Assembly: GCA_016871195.1 (NCBI GenBank)
Contig: VFZN01000004.1
Span: 1 to 64,000 of the forward strand
DNA: 64,000 nucleotides
Source: Acidobacteriota bacterium
Lineage (GTDB): Bacteria; Acidobacteriota; Vicinamibacteria; Vicinamibacterales; UBA2999
Direction of reading: 5' to 3'
Position 1 is the stretch's first letter. Each line of letters opens with the position of its first letter. The notes under the pieces are model-generated. The model was given only the letters and a program-made list of their open reading frames with translations. It was not told where the DNA came from and searched no databases. This document shows positions 49,782-58,879 of this stretch, one piece after another. Both the position numbers and the translations under genes were made by a program.

Positions 49782-50699
49782 ATGGCAGTTCCCTTTCTCA
49801 AGTGGGCAGGCGGCAAGCGGCAACTGCTGCCGCAGATCCGACGCTGCGTCCCTGCGCGGTTCGGGGCCTACGCCGAGCCGTTTCTCGGCAGCGGTGCCGT
49901 CTTCTTCGACCTGGTGCGGCAGGGACGCCTGCCGGGCGTGCCCGTGCGGCTCTCGGACACCAATGCCGATTTGATTGGCACCTACGAGGCCCTGCGCGAC
50001 GATGTTGAGGCCGTGATCACCCGGCTCATGCACCTTGCGCGCGGGCATGCGCGCGATGCGGCCAGGCATTACTACGAGGTGCGCGATGTGCAGTTCAACC
50101 GGATCCGCGCCGGTGCCGCCGGGGGGGCGGCGCTGTCGTCGCACACGCGGGTTGATCTGGCGGCGGCCTTCATCTACCTCAACCGCACGTGCTATAACGG
50201 CCTGTATCGTACGAATGCCCTCGGGGCCTTCAACACGCCCATGGGGCGCTATGTGCGGCCGCGCATCTGCGACCCCGACAATCTGCGCGCCGTGGGGCAG
50301 GTCCTGCAGCATCCCCGCATCACGCTGACGACGACCGATTATCGCGAGGTCGGCACGTGGCTACCGGCCGACGGATTCGTCTACTTCGACCCCCCGTACG
50401 CACCGTTGAGCCGCACGGCGCACTTTCGCGCCTACACCGCGGCCGGATTTTCAGACGACGAGCAGCGTCGGCTGCGTGACCTGGCGCTGGGCCTGGCGGC
50501 GCGGCAGGTGCACGTGTTGCTCAGCAATTCGGTGTCGCCACTGGCGCGGGCCCTCTACGAATCGGCTGACGTCCGTCGCTCAGGCCTGCGCGCCTGTCGG
50601 GTGCCGGCCCGGCGCGCCATCAGTACACGGGTCACTGGACGCGTCGGCGTCAAGGAACTGCTGGTGACCACCGTGCCCCGGCGTCATCCGCTTACTTGA
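49782..50699 (+). CDS. DNA adenine methylase (Dam/D12 class), solitary
   Basis: 'FLKWAGGKRQLLPQI', 'YAEPFLGSGAVFF', 'VYFDPPYAPLS'. Confidence 0.9.
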   Translation: MAVPFLKWAGGKRQLLPQIRRCVPARFGAYAEPFLGSGAVFFDLVRQGRLPGVPVRLSDTNADLIGTYEALRDDVEAVITRLMHLARGHARDAARHYYEVRDVQFNRIRAGAAGGAALSSHTRVDLAAAFIYLNRTCYNGLYRTNALGAFNTPMGRYVRPRICDPDNLRAVGQVLQHPRITLTTTDYREVGTWLPADGFVYFDPPYAPLSRTAHFRAYTAAGFSDDEQRRLRDLALGLAARQVHVLLSNSVSPLARALYESADVRRSGLRACRVPARRAISTRVTGRVGVKELLVTTVPRRHPLT

Positions 50700-51498
50700 A
50701 GGCGACTGTCACCGACGGTCCCTCGAGGACGATGCCCTTGAGGCCCTTCAGCTGGGGCCGCAGTTCGGTCAGGGAAATGCCAGGCCGCAGCGCGCCCTGC
50801 AGCCGCGTCGGTGCCTCGGGATTGGCGATGAGCGTGGCGGCATCCACATCCACGAGCGTGACGCGAGACCCGCTGACCTTCGCCGCGCTGGTGCCGGTGA
50901 TTGTGCCCTGCAGCTGCAGGGCGACCGACACGCGGAACCCTTCCACCATGCCCTTGACCATCTGTGCGACATTCGGGTCTGCCAGGTTGGGGCCGAACGC
51001 CGGCGCATCCGGCGGCATCGCTCGGGCGGAGGGTGTGCCGAAGAGCGGGGGAGTCGTGGCAGGCGCCGCCGCAAGCATGGCAGCCTTCGTCTCGACCATG
51101 GTCACGGTCAGCAGTTGCCCGTCACCCTGCGGCACCAGCGTGAAGGCGAGGGGAGCCGACTCGGGAGGTGCCGTGGGGTCGGGCCGCAGACGCACGGTGC
51201 GGATGTCGTCGAAGGCGAAGGTGGCGATGCTGCCCGTGAATCCGCCGGCCTGAGCGGGACGCTGCGACACAAACCGGACCCCTGGTCCGAGCGCAGCCGC
51301 CATCGCCGTGAAATCGCTCTCGCTGGGAGGGGCGCCTCCCAGCCCTGGCAGTGTGAGCGGCGGTGTCTTCGGGCTGGTCAGCAGGGTCTGCTCGATGGTG
51401 CCGCGCCCGGCGCGGTCGACGGTGATGAGCGTAGTGCTCGTGAGGCAGCCGGTCAGGGGCAGCACCAGCAGCACGCAGGCCAGATGACGCAGATGCAT
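50692..51498 (-). CDS. Hypothetical lipoprotein
   Basis: Lipobox 'LVLPLTGCLTS'; no recognised domain. Confidence 0.7.
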   Translation of the reverse strand: MHLRHLACVLLVLPLTGCLTSTTLITVDRAGRGTIEQTLLTSPKTPPLTLPGLGGAPPSESDFTAMAAALGPGVRFVSQRPAQAGGFTGSIATFAFDDIRTVRLRPDPTAPPESAPLAFTLVPQGDGQLLTVTMVETKAAMLAAAPATTPPLFGTPSARAMPPDAPAFGPNLADPNVAQMVKGMVEGFRVSVALQLQGTITGTSAAKVSGSRVTLVDVDAATLIANPEAPTRLQGALRPGISLTELRPQLKGLKGIVLEGPSVTVAFK

Positions 51499-51564
51499 GG
51501 ACACCTCAAGTCGGGGTCGCGTCGGGGTGAGCGCCCCACGACCCATGATACCTATAGAGTGCGC

Positions 51565-52371
51565 ATGACTCGAGATGGCCTCGGACAGACTGCCCTCATC
51601 ACCGGTGCTTCCGCGGGTATCGGGGCCGCATTTGCCGTGGCCCTGGCGGTGCGCGGCTACGATTTGCTGCTGACGGCGCGACGCACCGATCGACTCGAGG
51701 CCCTCGCGGTGTCGCTGCGTGAGGCGCACGGCGTGGCCGTGGACGTGCAGGCCCTCGACCTGGCCGAGTCCGATGCGCCAGCGCGCCTGGTCGAGTGGGT
51801 GGGCGGACGTCGGGTCGACCTGCTGGTGAACAATGCCGGCTACGGCGTCGCCGGGCGCTACACGGACGCCGACTGGACGACGCATGCGCGGTTCCTCCAG
51901 GTGATGGTGACGGCCGTGTGCGAGGTGACCCATCGGGTGCTGCCGGGCATGCTGGCGCGAGGCTACGGACGGATCATCCATGTGGCCTCCCTAGCCGGGC
52001 AGGTGCCGGCTCCGGCCGGGCATACCCTGTATGCGGCCAGCAAGGCCTTCCTCATCCGCGCGGCCGAGGCGCTGCACGCCGAATATGCCTCGCGCGGGAT
52101 ACACTGCACGGCAGTCTGTCCGGGCTTCACCTACACCGAATTTCACGATGTCCTGGGGACGCGTGACCGGGTTAGTCGCCTGCCGCGGTGGGTGTGGCAG
52201 TCCGCGCCCGATGTGGTGGAGGAAGGCTATGCCGCCGTCATGCGGGGGACGCCGGTGCACATCACCGGGCGGGTCAACCGCCTGATGGCCTGGCTGGCGC
52301 GCGTGGTGCCGCCAGCGACGGCGCGACGGATGGTAGCGGGCGCCGGGTCCCGCTTCAGACGCACCCACTGA
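51565..52371 (+). CDS. SDR-family oxidoreductase (DltE/YdfG-like)
   Basis: 'LITGASAGIGAAFAVALAVRGYDLLLTARR', 'YAASKAFLI'. Confidence 0.9.
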   Translation: MTRDGLGQTALITGASAGIGAAFAVALAVRGYDLLLTARRTDRLEALAVSLREAHGVAVDVQALDLAESDAPARLVEWVGGRRVDLLVNNAGYGVAGRYTDADWTTHARFLQVMVTAVCEVTHRVLPGMLARGYGRIIHVASLAGQVPAPAGHTLYAASKAFLIRAAEALHAEYASRGIHCTAVCPGFTYTEFHDVLGTRDRVSRLPRWVWQSAPDVVEEGYAAVMRGTPVHITGRVNRLMAWLARVVPPATARRMVAGAGSRFRRTH

Positions 52372-52395
52372 CACTACCCAAGGAGCATTCGCACG

Positions 52396-53184
52396 ATGGA
52401 TCTGGAACTCAACGGCAAGCGCGCGCTGGTGCTGGCGGCGAGCCGGGGCCTCGGATACGCCTGCGCCCGCGGCCTCGCGGCCGAGGGCTGCGCGGTCGTC
52501 ATCTGCAGTCGCGATCAGGCTCGCATTGAGGCGGCCGCGGCGAGCATTCGTGAGGAGACCGGTGCGACCGTGATCCCGCTGGTGGCCGACGTCAGCAGTG
52601 CGGCCGATGCCGACCAGCTCGTCGGACGAGCGGTCCAGGCGCTCGGCGGACTCGAGATTCTTGTGCACAACGCGGGCGGTCCGCCAGCGGGCGGGTTCAC
52701 GGCCGTGACCGAGGCGCAGTGGGCGCAGGCGTTCGAGCAGAACCTGATGAGCTTTGTGCGGGTGGTGCATGCGGCGGTGCCGGAAATGACCCGCGCCGGT
52801 TATGGGCGCGTCATCACCATCGCGTCATCCTCAATTCGTCAGCCCATTCCCAACCTGGTGCTGTCGAATGCCTTCCGCGCCGGCGTCTGGGGCCTCGCCA
52901 AGACGATGTCCCAGGAACTGGCGCCGCGCGGCATCCTGGTGAACGTCGTCGCGCCCGGGCGCATCAGCACCGAGCGCATCGATGAACTCGACCGGGCCAA
53001 TGCCGCGCGCACCGGGCAGGAACTGGAGGCCGTGCGGCGTGCCTCTGTGGCGAGCATTCCCCTTGGACGGCTGGGCCGACCTGAGGAGTTTGCCAATCTC
53101 GTCGTGTTCCTGGCGTCGGCCCGGGCCAGCTACATCAGCGGGCAGGGCCTGTTCGTTGACGGCGCGGCCAGCAGCACGCTGTAA
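52396..53184 (+). CDS. SDR-family protein with atypical active-site region
   Basis: 'ALVLAASRGLGYACARGLAAEGC', 'ISGQGLFVDG'; YxxxK region reads 'LVLSNAFRAG'. Confidence 0.88.
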   Translation: MDLELNGKRALVLAASRGLGYACARGLAAEGCAVVICSRDQARIEAAAASIREETGATVIPLVADVSSAADADQLVGRAVQALGGLEILVHNAGGPPAGGFTAVTEAQWAQAFEQNLMSFVRVVHAAVPEMTRAGYGRVITIASSSIRQPIPNLVLSNAFRAGVWGLAKTMSQELAPRGILVNVVAPGRISTERIDELDRANAARTGQELEAVRRASVASIPLGRLGRPEEFANLVVFLASARASYISGQGLFVDGAASSTL

Positions 53185-53199
53185 GGGAGGCGCGCGCCG

Positions 53200-54369
53200 T
53201 TACTCGCGCTGGCGCAGCTGCTGCGCCAGCGCGGCCGTCAGTTGCACGGCGGTGACCGGCGTGGTGACCAGGGCATTGAAGTGTTCCGCCCCATCGGGCA
53301 CCGGCGCGTCGCCCGGACGAGACGAGGCCATGCCCACCACCGGTACGGCGGCCCAAGGGGTCCCTGACTGGCGGATGCGTCGCGCGGTCATCCATGCCGT
53401 GCCGTCGGCGCCGTCGCAGTCCACCACCACAAGGTGCATCACCTCCCGGCCCAGCCGGTCAAGCGCGGCCCCCGGCGACAACACGGCTTCGACCTGCATG
53501 CCGGCCCCCTGCAGGAGTGCGGTCGTGGCGCGACGGTTGATCGGGTGCTCCTGCACGAGCAGCACAGGCCGACCGCCCAGCACCGCCCCGGGCGAGTCGT
53601 CTCCGTCGGTGGACGGCGTCGCAAAGTCGAACTCAATGGCAATCGCCGCGCCACCATCGGCGAAGTAGGTGCCGATGGCTGACCCTCCGCGCAGGGCCAC
53701 GAGCCGGCGGCACAGCTTAATGTCTCGGGCCCGCTGGTCGCTGCGCAGGCGTTCGGCGCCCACCGCGCGTGTGAAGGCGTCGAGGTCGGGCTCGGGACGC
53801 GTCGTCGGCGCCCGTCGGCCCACTTCAGCGGCCTCAAAGCGCACGCGCACCGCGGTGTCGGTCCGGCCGACGAGGCGTGCGCTCAGCACGACGGCACCCG
53901 TGCGGGCCTGTTCGACCACATGGTCGAGCACGATGGCCAGAATCTGCGACAGCAGATCGGCGTCGCCTGCCAGGTTCGGCGGAATGTCCGGGGAGACGGT
54001 CTGGGCGACCACCATCGACCGGGTGAGCGCACGACCGCTGGCCGCACGCTTGACACGTTCTATGAGCGGAGGCAGCTCGAAGGCCGTCACCGGTGCGACG
54101 AACGCCGCCTCGTCCATCGTCATCAGGGCGAGCAGGTCTTCGACCCCTGCGACCAGCTGCTGGGCCTGCCCCTCGAGCGCCTCGGCGCATTCCTGCTGTG
54201 CGCGGCTCAGGGACGAATCGACCAGAGTGGCAGACAGATGCACCACCGCATCCATCGGGGCCAGCAGCCGGTGCCTGAGGTCGTCGAGGCGGGCCTGCTT
54301 TGCGGCGGCATCTGCCGCGACATCGGCGGAACGAGGCTCGGAGGCAGACGGCGGTGGTCTCTGTGTCAT
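53200..54369 (-). CDS. Degenerate hybrid histidine kinase-like protein with receiver-like domain
   Basis: HisKA-like 'LRHRLLAPMDAVVHLSATLVD', degenerate ATPase region, receiver-like 'VLLVQEHPINRRATTALLQGAG...LVVVDCDGADG'. Confidence 0.75.
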   Translation of the reverse strand: MTQRPPPSASEPRSADVAADAAAKQARLDDLRHRLLAPMDAVVHLSATLVDSSLSRAQQECAEALEGQAQQLVAGVEDLLALMTMDEAAFVAPVTAFELPPLIERVKRAASGRALTRSMVVAQTVSPDIPPNLAGDADLLSQILAIVLDHVVEQARTGAVVLSARLVGRTDTAVRVRFEAAEVGRRAPTTRPEPDLDAFTRAVGAERLRSDQRARDIKLCRRLVALRGGSAIGTYFADGGAAIAIEFDFATPSTDGDDSPGAVLGGRPVLLVQEHPINRRATTALLQGAGMQVEAVLSPGAALDRLGREVMHLVVVDCDGADGTAWMTARRIRQSGTPWAAVPVVGMASSRPGDAPVPDGAEHFNALVTTPVTAVQLTAALAQQLRQRE

Positions 54370-54502
54370 CGACGGTGTCCTGGCAACATCCCCCGAAACT
54401 TTGTTTAATCGCAATCGGCAGAGGTCCGCAGAACTTGAATGCCGGAGGCGACCGGCTTCCGGTCGATCCTGCGGGCCTGTCCGGCCCGCTAGAATACGGC
54501 TC

Positions 54503-55555
54503 GTGCGGCACTGGCAGTGGGCATCGGGGCGATGGGTGGTGGCAGCCGCAGCGGCGGTGGCGCTGTGCGGCGACAGCCAACCACACGCGCAGCAGATGCC
54601 GCCGGTCACGTCTGTCGAAGCGCGTCCGACCTTCGAGGCCTTCGTCGCTCGCGTGCGCGAAGATGCCATCGGCCGCGGCATCTCCGAGGAGACGGCCAGT
54701 GCGGCGCTCGATGCCCTCACGCCGCTCGAGGTCGTCGTGCAGCGCGACCGCGCGCAGGCCGAGTTTGTGGAAACCGTGGACCAGTACATCGCCCGCAGAC
54801 TGACGCCGAGGTTTGTGCGTACGGCCCGCACGCAGGGTGAGACCCACCGGGCCCTGCTGCGGCGCATCGAGTCGCGCTATGGGGTGCCCGGGCCCATTCT
54901 GGTGGCGGTGTGGGGCCTCGAATCGAATTTCGGCCGCTTCAGTGGCGTGCGGTCGGTGCCGCAGGCGCTGGCCACCCTGGCATGGGAAGGACGGCGAGGA
55001 CTGTTCTTCCGGGAAGAGCTCTTGGCGGCGCTCACCATCCTCGATGACGGGGCCATCAGCCCGGGAGAGATGAAGGGTTCGTGGGCCGGCGCGATGGGGC
55101 AGCCGCAGTTCATGCCGTCCAGTTACCTCGCCCATGCTGTCGACTTTGACGGGGACGGGCGGCGCGACATCTGGCGGTCGCCCCCCGACGTGCTGGCGTC
55201 GATCGCCCACTACCTGAAGAACCACGGGTGGCAGGCCGGAGAACGCTGGGGGCGTCCCGTACGGGTGGGGGCTCGGGCCGCCGAGGCCGTGGCGACCGTG
55301 CCGCGTCGCGACGCGGGCTGCCGGGCCACGCGCGACCTCACCGAGGCCCGAGGGATCGATGCGTGGCAGCGCCTGGGCGTGCGCACCGCCGAGGGCGGCG
55401 CCCTTCCCGGAGGAACACGTGCCGCGTCACTGATGAAGGTGGGCCGTCATCACTATCTCGTCTATCCGAACTACGAGGCCGTTCTCGGCTACAACTGTGC
55501 CCACGCCTATGCGCTGACGGTGACCCAGTTGGCTGACCGCATTCGAGGCAGGTAG
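54503..55555 (+). CDS. Lytic murein transglycosylase (MltB/SLT-like)
   Basis: 'VAVWGLESNFGRFSG', 'SWAGAMGQPQFMPSSYLAHAVDFDGDGRRDIW'; GTG start. Confidence 0.92.
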   Translation: MRHWQWASGRWVVAAAAAVALCGDSQPHAQQMPPVTSVEARPTFEAFVARVREDAIGRGISEETASAALDALTPLEVVVQRDRAQAEFVETVDQYIARRLTPRFVRTARTQGETHRALLRRIESRYGVPGPILVAVWGLESNFGRFSGVRSVPQALATLAWEGRRGLFFREELLAALTILDDGAISPGEMKGSWAGAMGQPQFMPSSYLAHAVDFDGDGRRDIWRSPPDVLASIAHYLKNHGWQAGERWGRPVRVGARAAEAVATVPRRDAGCRATRDLTEARGIDAWQRLGVRTAEGGALPGGTRAASLMKVGRHHYLVYPNYEAVLGYNCAHAYALTVTQLADRIRGR

Positions 55556-55564
55556 ACTGGCAGC

Positions 55565-55768
55565 ATGGCCCAGCCGACACCTCCTTCCCTGGCCCTGATT
55601 GTCGCCTGCGGTGCCGCTGCGGCGCTGTCAATGGCCGCCGGTGTGTACTTCAGCGGCGAGGGACGCTTGCCACTGGCGATGACCGGATCGGGACTGTTCG
55701 TGCTGCTGGGCAGCGTGACGTTCGAACTCGCCCGACGCCGGTCGACGTACGGAGAGTCAGACAAGTGA
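55565..55768 (+). CDS. Small membrane protein (67 aa), unknown
   Basis: Two hydrophobic segments; TAGACT 6 nt before ATG. Confidence 0.55.
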   Translation: MAQPTPPSLALIVACGAAAALSMAAGVYFSGEGRLPLAMTGSGLFVLLGSVTFELARRRSTYGESDK

Positions 55769-55867
55769 ACGCGGCGACGCACGCGGGCGTGCGGCCCCTC
55801 GTCGGAACCGACGGAGCAGACCGCGTCACGCCGGCTGGCCCGGTCGCCGGCTGAACCCACCGCGGCG

Positions 55868-56176
55868 ATGGGTGCCAGACGCTGGAATACGACCCTCGAC
55901 GGTCCCCTGACCGAGGCGGCCCTGCGGGCACGGCTCGAAGCGCTTGGATACCGGGTGGCCCGGTACGAATACCCGCCGGGGACGGTGTTTCCTGACCATA
56001 CCCACGGCGTGGACAAGATCGATGCCGTCATCACCGGACGCTTCCGCCTGGTGGTCAACGGCCACATGGCCATTCTTGGCCCTGGCGACTGGGTGCAGGT
56101 GCCGCGCGGCGCCGTGCACAGCGCCACCGTGCTCGGCGATGCCCCGGTCGTCGCGTTCGATGCCATCCGCGTCTAA
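55868..56176 (+). CDS. Cupin-domain protein
   Basis: 'PGTVFPDHTHGVDKIDAVITGRFRLVVNGHMAILGPGDWVQVPRGAVHSATV'. Confidence 0.85.
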   Translation: MGARRWNTTLDGPLTEAALRARLEALGYRVARYEYPPGTVFPDHTHGVDKIDAVITGRFRLVVNGHMAILGPGDWVQVPRGAVHSATVLGDAPVVAFDAIRV

Positions 56177-56197
56177 CCGGGCCGCAGGATACTCGAA

Positions 56198-57130
56198 ATG
56201 AACATTGCAGTCATTGGGGCCGGTGCGGTCGGCGGGTATTTCGGCGGACGCCTCGCGGCGGCCGGTCACCAGGTCACATTCATCGCACGCGGGGCGACGC
56301 TTCACGTCTTGCGCACACAGGGCCTGCACATCACGAGTCCCCTGCGCGGCGATGCCCACATTCCCGTGCGCGCCACCGACCAGCCGGACGAGGTGGGCCC
56401 GGTGGATGTGGTGCTGTCGACTGTCAAGCTGTACGACCTTGAGGCATCCGCCACGGCGATGCGACCGCTCATCGGCCCGGGCACGGTCGTCATTCCGCTG
56501 CAGAACGGCGTCGACGCGCGAGCGATGCTGATGCCGTTGGTCGGTGCGGATCACGTGGCGGCTGGCATCGCGTACATCGTGGCTGTGGCCGATCGGCCGG
56601 GGCACATTACGCACGTCACCGCCGACCGGCTGGTGTTCGGCGAGGCCGATGGCTCGACGTCGGCACGACTGCAGGCGTTCGCGGAGGCCGGGCGGCAGGC
56701 CGGTTTTGTCACGGAACTGACGCCGGTCATTGAAACCGAGCTGTGGATCAAGTTCGTGCGACTTTCCACGTGGAGCGCGATGACCGGGGTGACGCGTTCA
56801 CCGATGGGTGTCATCAAGGCGTATCCGTCGTTGATGACGATGATGGACCAGGCCTTGGAGGAGGCCGTCGGCGTCGGACACGGACGCGGCATTGTGTTTC
56901 CGCCGACGCTCAGGGACGCCACACAGCAGTTGGTGCGCAATTTTCCCTACGGATCAAAGTCCTCCATGCTGGAAGACCTCGAGCGCGGTCGACGCCTCGA
57001 ACTCCCGTGGCTGAGCGGGGCGGTCGCGCGCATGGGTGCCGAGGCTGGTGTACCGACGCCGGTGCACAGCTTCGTGTCCACAGTGCTGGCGCCGTTCGTC
57101 GCCGGCCCGCCTGTACCTCCACCGGCCTGA
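56198..57130 (+). CDS. 2-dehydropantoate 2-reductase family protein
   Basis: 'MNIAVIGAGAVGGYFGGRLAAAGHQVTFIARG', 'LQNGVDA', 'SSMLEDLERGRRLELPWLSGAV'. Confidence 0.92.
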   Translation: MNIAVIGAGAVGGYFGGRLAAAGHQVTFIARGATLHVLRTQGLHITSPLRGDAHIPVRATDQPDEVGPVDVVLSTVKLYDLEASATAMRPLIGPGTVVIPLQNGVDARAMLMPLVGADHVAAGIAYIVAVADRPGHITHVTADRLVFGEADGSTSARLQAFAEAGRQAGFVTELTPVIETELWIKFVRLSTWSAMTGVTRSPMGVIKAYPSLMTMMDQALEEAVGVGHGRGIVFPPTLRDATQQLVRNFPYGSKSSMLEDLERGRRLELPWLSGAVARMGAEAGVPTPVHSFVSTVLAPFVAGPPVPPPA

Positions 57131-57143
57131 CCAGGTGACCTGC

Positions 57144-57162
57144 GCGGCGGCGATGCCGCCGC
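57144..57162. terminator. Perfect 8-bp hairpin between convergent genes
   Basis: GCGGCGGC-GAT-GCCGCCGC; no U tract. Confidence 0.35.
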
Positions 57163-57199
57163 CCAGCCGTGCAGGGAGGCGCGGTCCGCCGCGTGCCCG

Positions 57200-57505
57200 C
57201 TAGTCGTCCCCGATCTTCGACTGCAGTTGTTCGATCAGCGACTTGATGCGTCTGGCATCGCCCTTGGTGTGGCCCCGGCTCTCGATGTAGTTCGACCCGC
57301 CGGTGGATTCAATGCGGATGTCCGACCAGATGAGCCCGGTCGTGATGTTCACCGATGCCACGTTGCGGATACCGATGCTTTCCTCGTTGAGCCGCAGCCA
57401 CGACCGCTTGCGGCGCATGACCGAGTATTCGGTGATGACGATCGTCGTGGGAAACAGGCGGTTGCCCGAGGTCAGGCGGCTGGCCGTGAAGTGCTCGTCC
57501 TGCAT
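57200..57505 (-). CDS. Small PH-like-domain hypothetical protein
   Basis: 'TSGNRLFPTTIVITEYSVMRRKRSWLRLNEESIGIRNVASVNI'; ATG 57505 preceded by TATACT. Confidence 0.6.
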   Translation of the reverse strand: MQDEHFTASRLTSGNRLFPTTIVITEYSVMRRKRSWLRLNEESIGIRNVASVNITTGLIWSDIRIESTGGSNYIESRGHTKGDARRIKSLIEQLQSKIGDD

Positions 57506-57528
57506 GCGCGCCAGTATAGCCGTCAGCG

Positions 57529-58791
57529 TCACGGGGCGGGGGGAAACACGGCACGCAGCGACGCCAGATCGTCGACGCCCAGCGTCGACCGCACGTGGTG
57601 TCGCCCCAGCGTGTAGGCCAGTACGCGCGAGCGGCGCTGCTCGATGAAGCGCAGCATCCCCTCGGCATCGGCGACGAGGGCCTCGTCGGTCAGGCGAACG
57701 AGTGCCGCCTCGGTGCCGAGCGTGCCATCCAGATAGGCCGCAGCCACGTCACCAATGATCGGTTCCAGCGCCTGCAGTGCCTCTTCCACCTCAACGAGAC
57801 GGTCGACCTCGGCATCGGTAGGGCGCGCCGCTGACGGCAGCAGCGGCCGCAGGTGTGTGCGATAGATCTCCACCCGGCGCACCAAGGGCATCGTCAGGGA
57901 GAGTGCCGCATCGGCGCCGCCTTCGGCCAGCAGCAGGTCGGGGCCGAAGCCTGGAACGAGGGCCAGCTCGGGCCAGCCCTGAGGACCGGTGGCCCGTGCG
58001 GCGCGCCACGCGTATTGCGCCTGATGGCCGGCGGCGCCCTCGTGACAGGCCAGGCGCAGGGCCCGCGTCAGCGTCAGCGGCGGACCGGCACGCACCTCGA
58101 TGGCTGTGACGCCCGCATCGCTGCGCCGGGCGTGTGCATCCCAAGGCAGCCCTTCCACGAACGTCACATCGACCGGGCCGTCGACGGCCGCACCGAGTGC
58201 CGGACGGGCCGCCGACTGACACGCGGCCAGCGCGACGCGAAAGAACGGCTGGCCCAGCGTCTCTGGCACACGGAATCGTTCCATCCACGTCGCCACGCGC
58301 ATGGCCAACGGCGCCGCGCCCGGCACGAGGCGCGCGACCGTCGCGCGGTGCGCCGCGGCATCTGTCGCACGGGGCTCTGCGCGTGTCACGCCCAGGCCGT
58401 CGCGGGCCTCTTCCGCAAACGTGGTTGTCGCTCCGGCCAGCCGACGCGCGTGCAGGTGCAGTGATCGCGCCTGCCCCTGCAGATACCGGCCGCGCCATGC
58501 CTCGTCTGCCCGAAGGCGGTCGACGGGCACCGCCTCGAGCGCCTGTCGCAGGGCCGTGGTGTCGGCCAGCAGCGGCGCGATGGGCTGCCGGGGCGCAGCG
58601 GCCGGGGCCGGCACCAGCCAGTGATCAATCAGGCTGCGGTCGTGCAGGGCCAGCGCCTGCGTGAGGGCCACATAGCGACGGGCCAGATCATCGAGGGTCG
58701 CTGCAGCGGTCGGAGGTGCTGCCGTGGGCTGGCACGCGCTCGCCAGCATGCCCAGCAGGCATGGCACCCACAATTGCCGCGAGACGCGCAT
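57529..58791 (-). CDS. DUF885-like putative metallopeptidase lipoprotein
   Basis: 'LACHEGAAGHQAQYAW' (HExxxGH), lipobox 'LLGMLASAC'. Confidence 0.65.
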   Translation of the reverse strand: MRVSRQLWVPCLLGMLASACQPTAAPPTAAATLDDLARRYVALTQALALHDRSLIDHWLVPAPAAAPRQPIAPLLADTTALRQALEAVPVDRLRADEAWRGRYLQGQARSLHLHARRLAGATTTFAEEARDGLGVTRAEPRATDAAAHRATVARLVPGAAPLAMRVATWMERFRVPETLGQPFFRVALAACQSAARPALGAAVDGPVDVTFVEGLPWDAHARRSDAGVTAIEVRAGPPLTLTRALRLACHEGAAGHQAQYAWRAARATGPQGWPELALVPGFGPDLLLAEGGADAALSLTMPLVRRVEIYRTHLRPLLPSAARPTDAEVDRLVEVEEALQALEPIIGDVAAAYLDGTLGTEAALVRLTDEALVADAEGMLRFIEQRRSRVLAYTLGRHHVRSTLGVDDLASLRAVFPPAP

Positions 58792-58879
58792 GCCCAGCAG
58801 TGTAGACGACAGTTGACCGAATCGCCGGGAACCAGTACAAGCTCAGCACACACCCCGACTGACCGGGGAAGGAGTTGCA

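Noticed and set aside
53669-54502. N-terminal 278-aa extension of the lytic transglycosylase ORF
   Set aside because: Antisense to the kinase-like gene; a signal-peptide-like sequence begins at GTG 54503 behind a TAGAAT box.
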